From Alkalihalobacillus trypoxylicola (GTDB taxonomy: Bacteria > Bacillota > Bacilli > Bacillales > Bacillaceae_D): a stretch of 64,000 bases of DNA. Positions within the stretch are counted from its first letter, which is position 1. Every line of letters starts with the position of its first letter. The stretch spans positions 536,217 to 600,216 of the forward strand of contig NZ_LTAO01000001.1 in NCBI RefSeq assembly GCF_001590785.1, read 5' to 3'. Below the pieces are notes generated by a model. That model worked only from the letters and a program-made list of their open reading frames with translations. It was not told where the DNA came from and did no database searches. Positions 58,409 to 64,000 of this stretch are shown here, one piece after another. A program made the translations under genes and the position numbers.

Positions 58409-59877
58409 ATCTTACTCTCCTCCCCTAACATCCATTTCTTTTTTAATTTCCAGAAAAACCTAATGGTTATGAATATAAAAAGACTTACAAATAGGATGGT
58501 CATGACCGTTGCAAAATTCTCGATGATCAATTCTCTTCTGTAATGGGTAAAGGCTTTCGTATAATTTTCACGATCATTTGCTAAATTTAAATAATGCATC
58601 GCTTGTTTATACTCTTCATTTCGAATCATCGCTTTACCTAAACCTATATAAGCTAAATCAGAATTAGCGTTTAACTTTAATACTTGCTCCCATTTAGAGG
58701 CAACTTCGTTATAAAGTCCTTCATAGTGAAGTGAAATAGCCTCATTCACTAATTTTGCATATTGTGTCATTTCAAATGTTATAATCGAATTTTTTCCACT
58801 ATCAAGAACAAGAAGCTTATCTTGATACTGCTCTAGAGCTACAGCTTGACGAAAATTCCCAAAACGATTTCCGTTACTTCCAAATACGTATAGCAAATTA
58901 CCATCGTAATCATAGCTGAATATTTTTCCGTTATTTCCGTCAAGTGCAGAATAGACTTGAAAATCCGTTACAGTAATATCGTTAAATCTAGTTATTTGCT
59001 GTTCTCCTCTTGCCCTATAATCACCAATTGGAGGTCCATATCCAAAATCTCTCAACACATTGACACCAGTTGGATTTAATCTTCTAATAACGTCGGTTCC
59101 ATATTCACTAACACTAATATTTCCTCTAGTTACGTAGATAAATTCTTCATCATCTAAATAAATATTGTTATATTCAGTTGGAATAATGAGCTCCATTCTT
59201 CTTTTTTGTTCTTGAGTCGCAATATATCTTCTCCATAAATAAGTTACAGGATTAACCGAAACCTCAGTCGCCCCCATAAAACCTTGAAAGGTACCATCAG
59301 GATTTATTTCAACAATGCCCGAATTAATGCCAATTGCTAGCGTATAAATTCTACCCGCTTCATCTATGGCAAGCTTAGTTGGTCTAAAAGATGTCGTATC
59401 TGTAATCAAATGGGTCTCTGGTCTTGATATGAACCGTTCAAAATCATAATTTTGATTAAAGACAACAATTCGTTCATGATCCGTATCTGCAACATAGATT
59501 AGATTATCTGCTGTAACAAAAACACCTCTTGGAGAGTTAAAACTATCGCCATTATTAAACTCTTTCAATTCTTGTTGGAATTCAAAATGTTCATCAAAAA
59601 TCAAAACACGATGATTGTCAGTGTCTACGATATAAATAAAACCTTCATTTGTAATAAATAAATCGTTGGGATTATTCAACGCTCCCACCCCTAGGTCCTC
59701 TCCCGTCCATTCTTGACTAGGTACAAAAGGATGTGGGCTTTTTACAGGATCTAGCCAGTAGTTATATGTATAGCTATCATAAGGAACTCCTGCCTTTACA
59801 GAAGGACTAGCAAATCCAAAAAGAACTAGGATTAGAAGAGTACTCAAAATAAGTAGAAGCCATTTTTCCTTTCTCAT
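58405..59877 (-). CDS. Exported NHL beta-propeller protein with TPR and C-terminal anchor
   Basis: A 490-residue protein: signal peptide (1 to about 29), six or so NHL-type blades (about 60-370, e.g. LNNPNDLFITNEGFIYIVDTDNHRVLIFDE and FNSPRGVFVTADNLIYVADTDHERIVVFN), TPR-like helices (about 375-445, AYIGLGKAMIRNEEYKQAMHYLNLAN), and a membrane segment (about 452-472) with a basic tail. It would sit outside the membrane, anchored at its end. NHL propellers bind proteins or glycans. The gene follows a permease gene by 16 bases and overlaps yip1. Function unknown. Confidence 0.85.
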   Translation of the reverse strand: MRKEKWLLLILSTLLILVLFGFASPSVKAGVPYDSYTYNYWLDPVKSPHPFVPSQEWTGEDLGVGALNNPNDLFITNEGFIYIVDTDNHRVLIFDEHFEFQQELKEFNNGDSFNSPRGVFVTADNLIYVADTDHERIVVFNQNYDFERFISRPETHLITDTTSFRPTKLAIDEAGRIYTLAIGINSGIVEINPDGTFQGFMGATEVSVNPVTYLWRRYIATQEQKRRMELIIPTEYNNIYLDDEEFIYVTRGNISVSEYGTDVIRRLNPTGVNVLRDFGYGPPIGDYRARGEQQITRFNDITVTDFQVYSALDGNNGKIFSYDYDGNLLYVFGSNGNRFGNFRQAVALEQYQDKLLVLDSGKNSIITFEMTQYAKLVNEAISLHYEGLYNEVASKWEQVLKLNANSDLAYIGLGKAMIRNEEYKQAMHYLNLANDRENYTKAFTHYRRELIIENFATVMTILFVSLFIFITIRFFWKLKKKWMLGEESKI

Positions 59878-59893
59878 TCATAACCCTCCTTCC

Positions 59894-60748
59894 TTAATCT
59901 TTAATACCGGATGTTGACATGGTCTCCATCACATTGCTTTGAGAAACAATAAATACCGTTAAAGGAACAATCATCATAAATAAAGCAATAGCAGATGCTG
60001 CACCTGCCCTGGCAAATCCTGTAGCCACAATTTGTTGCAGAGCGGTTGGTAGCGTTTTCAATTCTTCGCTATAAATAAATGTCCCACCATTCATATTCCA
60101 AAGAGCCTGAAAGGAAAAAATAAGAAGCGTTAACCATGCAGGTTTTACTAAAGGCATAGCGACCTTTGTAAAAACTTTAAATTCACTTGCTCCGTCTAAC
60201 CTAGCGGATTCGAGCAATGAAATCGGAATTTGCTCCATAAATTGTTTCATTAAAAAGACACCTAATGGAGCGGCAATAGCTGGTACGATTAACGCATAAT
60301 AAGTATCTACCCACCCAATTTGAGACATAATTAAATAATTGGGAATCGCTGTAACATGTGGTGAAAACATAAGTGCCATTATAACAATCGAAAAAAACAG
60401 CTTATGCCCTGGGAACTTATGCTTCGCTAAAACATAAGCGGCCATTGAGGCAACGATTAGATGGAAAAAGGTCCCAATCAATGTGATGAACACTGTATTA
60501 AAAATATATCGGGTAAAAGGAACCCAAGACGCATTCATTAGAGCGAATAAATCTCTAACATTATCTAATGTCGGATTGCGGACAAAAAACTTAGGTGGAA
60601 ACTGGAATAATTCTTCTAATGGCTTAAAGGCGTTACTGACTGCAAATACTAAAGGTAAAGCCATAAAAGTAGCAAAACCTATTAATACTAAAATATTTAT
60701 TAAATCTCCTGTAATCGATCGATTCGGTGTTCGGCGTTTAATTCTCAT
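59894..60748 (-). CDS. CUT1 sugar ABC permease (MalG-like)
   Basis: A 284-residue permease with six membrane segments and the EAA loop LLESARLDGASEFKVFTKVAMPLVKPA (about 179-205). It starts with MRIKRRTPNRS and shares one base with the stop of its partner (TAATG), so translation is coupled. It forms the second CUT1 pair of this locus; the first pair lies on the other side of the NHL/Yip1/DUF5696 genes. Confidence 0.92.
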   Translation of the reverse strand: MRIKRRTPNRSITGDLINILVLIGFATFMALPLVFAVSNAFKPLEELFQFPPKFFVRNPTLDNVRDLFALMNASWVPFTRYIFNTVFITLIGTFFHLIVASMAAYVLAKHKFPGHKLFFSIVIMALMFSPHVTAIPNYLIMSQIGWVDTYYALIVPAIAAPLGVFLMKQFMEQIPISLLESARLDGASEFKVFTKVAMPLVKPAWLTLLIFSFQALWNMNGGTFIYSEELKTLPTALQQIVATGFARAGAASAIALFMMIVPLTVFIVSQSNVMETMSTSGIKD

Positions 60749-61716
60749 TATGTGCCCACCTTTTTAAGCAATTTTTGAATGATAATATTACAGCCAACCA
60801 TAATAATAAATAAAATAGTAGCAATAGCTGATGCATAGCCCATTTCAAAACGGATCGTTCCATAATCAACTAAATGAGAAACAACCGTATGGGCTGCATA
60901 ATTAGTTGTTGGAAATCCAGCTAAAGGAACAATAACATCATGGATTGCAAAAGAGGCCGTAATCGTCATAATGGCACCGAAAAGTAATTGTGGCTTCATT
61001 TGCGGAAGAGTAATAAACCAAAGCTCTTGCCAACGATTACGAATACCTTCTACATAACCCGCTTCAAACAAGCTTTTATCTAAGGTTTGTAACCCCGCTA
61101 CAAATGCTAAAAAGCCCGCACCAATACTGGTCCATAGAATTACAATAATTAATACTGTCATAATATATTCGGGGTTTGTAAACCATTGTATGGGCTCAGT
61201 AATGAATCCTAATTCCATCAGAAAACCATTAATATACCCATACTGATCGCCACTAAAGATAATACTCCAAATAACAAAAACCTGGCCGGAAAGAGATGGA
61301 GCATAAAAGACTACCACTAAAAACATTTTAATTTTTCTTGGCAATTCATTAATAAACCATGCAAAGAAAAAGGAAGCTAAATAACTCACTGGACCCGTTA
61401 TAAGGGCAAATAGAAAGGTAATTTTTAACGATTGTAAAAACAAATCATCAGAAACAAATAAATTTAAGTAATTTTGCCATCCAATAAATTGAGGAGATTC
61501 TAATACATTGTAATAAGTAAAGCTTAATCCCATTGAAATTAAGACCGGTAATAAATAAAAGGCAAAAAAGATAATCGCAAATGGAGTCAAGAATAAATAG
61601 GATATTTTATTTCGTTTAATATCTCTAATTAGAAGCGAAATCTTTTTATGCAAAACACTTTTAAACGTAACCGGTTGGTTGGAGCTATTAATAAGGATTT
61701 CTTTATCATCCATCAT
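60748..61716 (-). CDS. CUT1 sugar ABC permease (MalF-like)
   Basis: A 322-residue permease with a cytoplasmic N-terminus of about 40 residues, six membrane segments and EAA loop LFEAGYVEGIRNRWQELWFITLPQMKPQL (about 217-245), in which the usual Asp-Gly is Glu-Gly. It follows the binding-protein gene by 21 bases. It pairs with the gene it touches downstream and depends on an ATPase encoded elsewhere. Confidence 0.9.
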   Translation of the reverse strand: MMDDKEILINSSNQPVTFKSVLHKKISLLIRDIKRNKISYLFLTPFAIIFFAFYLLPVLISMGLSFTYYNVLESPQFIGWQNYLNLFVSDDLFLQSLKITFLFALITGPVSYLASFFFAWFINELPRKIKMFLVVVFYAPSLSGQVFVIWSIIFSGDQYGYINGFLMELGFITEPIQWFTNPEYIMTVLIIVILWTSIGAGFLAFVAGLQTLDKSLFEAGYVEGIRNRWQELWFITLPQMKPQLLFGAIMTITASFAIHDVIVPLAGFPTTNYAAHTVVSHLVDYGTIRFEMGYASAIATILFIIMVGCNIIIQKLLKKVGT

Positions 61717-61737
61717 AAAAACGTCCCTTCTCCCCAG

Positions 61738-64000
61738 TTATTGGTCTAAACCAAATTCTTTTCTTTTATGTTCAATTTCTAAGTTGATAATTTGGGTATA
61801 ATCTAAAATGGTTTCTCTTGGGTCATCTAAGTCGTTATATACTTTTCGAAAAGCATTTTCTATGTGCCTAGGAGTAAAATAACCACCTGGTACCTCAGGG
61901 TTTCCGACAACCCAATCCCACTGCTCTAATAAGTTCCTATAGACACTGGATGTCCATCCTAATAATTCAGCTGCTTCTTGATTGGCACTAGCATATCTAG
62001 CTGCAACTCCGATAATACTTTCTAATTCCTTACCGAATTTAGCCTGCACTTCTGCTGAAGTCCACCATTTAATAAATTCCCAGGACTCTTCTTTCTTTTC
62101 AGAGGTTTTCAAAATAATACTACTAACACCAGAGCTACTTACTGCTCGATTGATGGTCCCATCCGATTGAATCGTGCCTGGAACTGGTACCATTTCCCAC
62201 ATTCCTCTTAATTCAGGTGCAAAGACAGATAGATAATTATAAGTAGAATAATCTGCAATTCCAATTGGCATCTCACCTGTTCTTAATCGATTAGCGAAAT
62301 CATATAGAACAGGGATAGAATAATTCACATAAAGTGATGTCCATTTCCTAAAAGCATTAATAGATTCTTCCTCATCAACTAGTGAACGTTCTCCTTCTCG
62401 GGTATAGAGTTCGCCTTCATTTTGATATAAAAACATAGTATAAGAGCTCAAGGTTGATTCAATTCCTTGTACCGATCCAGTACCCGTCACTCCATTAATC
62501 GGAATTCCAATGTTCATATTATTTTTTTGAATATCAGGCATAATTCGATATAAATCTTCCCATGTGTTAGGTGCTTCAATATTTAGTTCATCAAAAATAT
62601 CGGTACGATAAAACATCATCGGAAACGTTTGGGTTTCCGGGAGCGCATAAACTCCTTCATTAAACTGATAGGGTACTAAAGCGCTTTCAGAAAAACGAGT
62701 AGCAACCTGGTCAAAATCATTAAACTCTGTCAAGTCGACCACCGCATTCCGGACCGCATAATTTACCGGTTCTCCTATTCCAACTTGTAAGGCAACATCA
62801 GGGCCTTCACCTGCTAAAGTGGCTGGTAATAAAGTTTCGCTATCGACAATTTGTACGTTAACATCAACCTCAGACTTTAAATTGAAATCATTTTCTACTA
62901 AAGAATTAATAATATTTCCATAGTCTCTACTATTGACCCATACCGTTACGGCCTCATCGGATTGTGCACCAATACTTGAATAGTCTTCAGTAAACGACGC
63001 AAAAAATGACTGAATTGCATAAACTGAATTTTCTAGAAAGCCTGTTGTTGCCTTTGGTTTATCTAGTTCTTCTGAAGTGACAAATAAATAATCAAGTTGT
63101 AAGGGTTGTTCTTGCATTTCTAAAACCCATGCACCCAAGGATGAAATGTTCGCTTGAAAGGTCGCCCACCGGTCGGGTATCGATTCTGGTTGAGCATACA
63201 TCCCTTGTAATTGCACAACTAACGTATCCAGTACAGAGGTCGTAATTCCTCGTTGACCACTATTACTAGCAAGTTGATTTGATACATCCTCTAAAATCAT
63301 TTTTTGTTCCTCTAAGATTTGAATCGCTTCTGGTACTCTCGTATCCAATTGATAGTCTCTAAAAATATCAGGTGTGCTTCCTATAATCATGAGCATTTGA
63401 CGATAAGCATAGTTTAGTTGAAATACACTATCCGAAACCTGCTGTATCATTTCTGCGAGGTCACCTAGAACTACCTCAAGCTGAATTTCATTCATTCCTT
63501 CTTCTAAATAAAATAGGTATGGTTCATCCTCACCAAACATCTTAATATCCCAATCAGCACCATAATTAAAATGAATACGATTCATCTCTTGGAAAGGAAT
63601 TTCTCCATTTATTTTTAGGGAACGAGCTACATACCTTCCACTCTTAAAATTTTGCCAAAACTTAGCACCTAATTGATATAATCCACTTTCCGGAACATCG
63701 ACTTCCCAAGAAATCCATTGACCGACTTCTTTCCACTGTTCTCCTCCAATTGTATTTAGCCTAATTTTGGAAGGATGACTCGGTATCGTTGCAGGAGTAG
63801 ACCTATCATATGTTGGATACAACATGGCATCTGATTTATATTTTGCTTGTTCAGCTTGAATGATGATATCTTCTTCTAATGAAATCACTTCATAATTTTT
63901 TTCTTCATATTGAATTAAACTTTCATCGTATGTAGGAGTAAATGGTTTTTGTTTTAACACTAGTTGATGGATGAGCATCATATCTTGAATGGATTTTATA
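61738..64000 (-). CDS. Large CUT1 binding protein with N-terminal carbohydrate-binding-like region (truncated by window edge)
   Basis: At least 747 residues; the frame stays open to the window edge with no ribosome site before the first ATG at 63981, so the start lies outside. Residues about 30-195 (from that ATG) look like a beta-sandwich module (WISWEVDVPESGLYQLGAKFWQ, GMNEIQLEVVLG). A helical spacer (about 200-300) follows, then a family-1 solute-binding domain (about 320-740, AVTVWVNSRDYGNIINSLVENDF, GEGPDVALQVG, WEFIKWWTSAEVQAKFG). Fusion of a glycan-binding module to a transporter receptor is unusual and fits capture of a large polymer. Confidence 0.85.
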   Translation of the reverse strand, partial: IKSIQDMMLIHQLVLKQKPFTPTYDESLIQYEEKNYEVISLEEDIIIQAEQAKYKSDAMLYPTYDRSTPATIPSHPSKIRLNTIGGEQWKEVGQWISWEVDVPESGLYQLGAKFWQNFKSGRYVARSLKINGEIPFQEMNRIHFNYGADWDIKMFGEDEPYLFYLEEGMNEIQLEVVLGDLAEMIQQVSDSVFQLNYAYRQMLMIIGSTPDIFRDYQLDTRVPEAIQILEEQKMILEDVSNQLASNSGQRGITTSVLDTLVVQLQGMYAQPESIPDRWATFQANISSLGAWVLEMQEQPLQLDYLFVTSEELDKPKATTGFLENSVYAIQSFFASFTEDYSSIGAQSDEAVTVWVNSRDYGNIINSLVENDFNLKSEVDVNVQIVDSETLLPATLAGEGPDVALQVGIGEPVNYAVRNAVVDLTEFNDFDQVATRFSESALVPYQFNEGVYALPETQTFPMMFYRTDIFDELNIEAPNTWEDLYRIMPDIQKNNMNIGIPINGVTGTGSVQGIESTLSSYTMFLYQNEGELYTREGERSLVDEEESINAFRKWTSLYVNYSIPVLYDFANRLRTGEMPIGIADYSTYNYLSVFAPELRGMWEMVPVPGTIQSDGTINRAVSSSGVSSIILKTSEKKEESWEFIKWWTSAEVQAKFGKELESIIGVAARYASANQEAAELLGWTSSVYRNLLEQWDWVVGNPEVPGGYFTPRHIENAFRKVYNDLDDPRETILDYTQIINLEIEHKRKEFGLDQ

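Overview
The window is AT-rich DNA from a low-GC Gram-positive rod of the Bacillaceae, most likely an environmental and possibly alkaliphilic relative of Bacillus. The reasons are the ykuQ-ykuR-ykuS-ykuV style gene order at the left end, strong Bacillus-type Shine-Dalgarno sites, a Ku/LigD repair set, many CcpA (cre) boxes, YesM/YesN-type two-component systems, and CUT1 sugar importers without their own ATPases. Every gene I accept lies on the minus strand, so transcription runs from high to low coordinates. No rRNA, tRNA or CRISPR was seen.

Left third (1-15.5 kb). The acetyl-branch diaminopimelate operon is dapH, a class III aminotransferase, dapL and ykuS, followed by the thioredoxin-like ykuV. 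Next come an AEC carrier, a 2-keto-3-deoxygluconate (KDG) module (kdgR, kdgK, kdgA) with a visible promoter, cre and KdgR-like box, a MscS channel, and a non-homologous end-joining cluster. In that cluster LigD is split into a separate ligase and a polymerase that keeps a relic ligase OB domain. A secreted beta-helix protein and a Gly/Pro-repeat protein follow.

Middle (15.6-35 kb). A xylo-oligosaccharide module carries an intracellular GH10 xylanase, a CUT1 importer, a YesM/YesN-type sensor pair and a DUF624 protein, with cre boxes at its promoters. A rhamnose-type CUT2 ABC operon follows; its last gene is an HPr/Crh-like protein with Lys at position 15 and Ser at 46. Upstream of it, separated by a decayed IS1182-type transposase, sits a three-gene sensory set: binding protein, histidine kinase and response regulator.

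Right half (35-64 kb). This reads as a large locus for a glucuronic-acid- and galactose-containing plant polysaccharide, best fitting type II arabinogalactan. It has a GH154-like (DUF2264) enzyme, a GH2 beta-galactosidase, a LacI regulator with two candidate operators, a GH88 unsaturated glucuronyl hydrolase, a secreted GH43-like enzyme with an F5/8C domain, an intracellular exo-beta-1,3-galactanase-like GH43, two CUT1 import sets, a DUF5696/Yip1/NHL-TPR membrane module, and a Gld-type ABC system with DUF4340. Rhamnose uptake and the KDG enzymes would handle the rhamnose and unsaturated glucuronate released. The last gene runs off the right edge.

Two families of short non-coding repeats with imperfect terminal inverted repeats are present. 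One has three copies (8.2, 9.8 and 42.9 kb), each just downstream of a gene or operon end. The other has two copies (left edge and 42.8 kb). They are the clearest structure not explained by genes.
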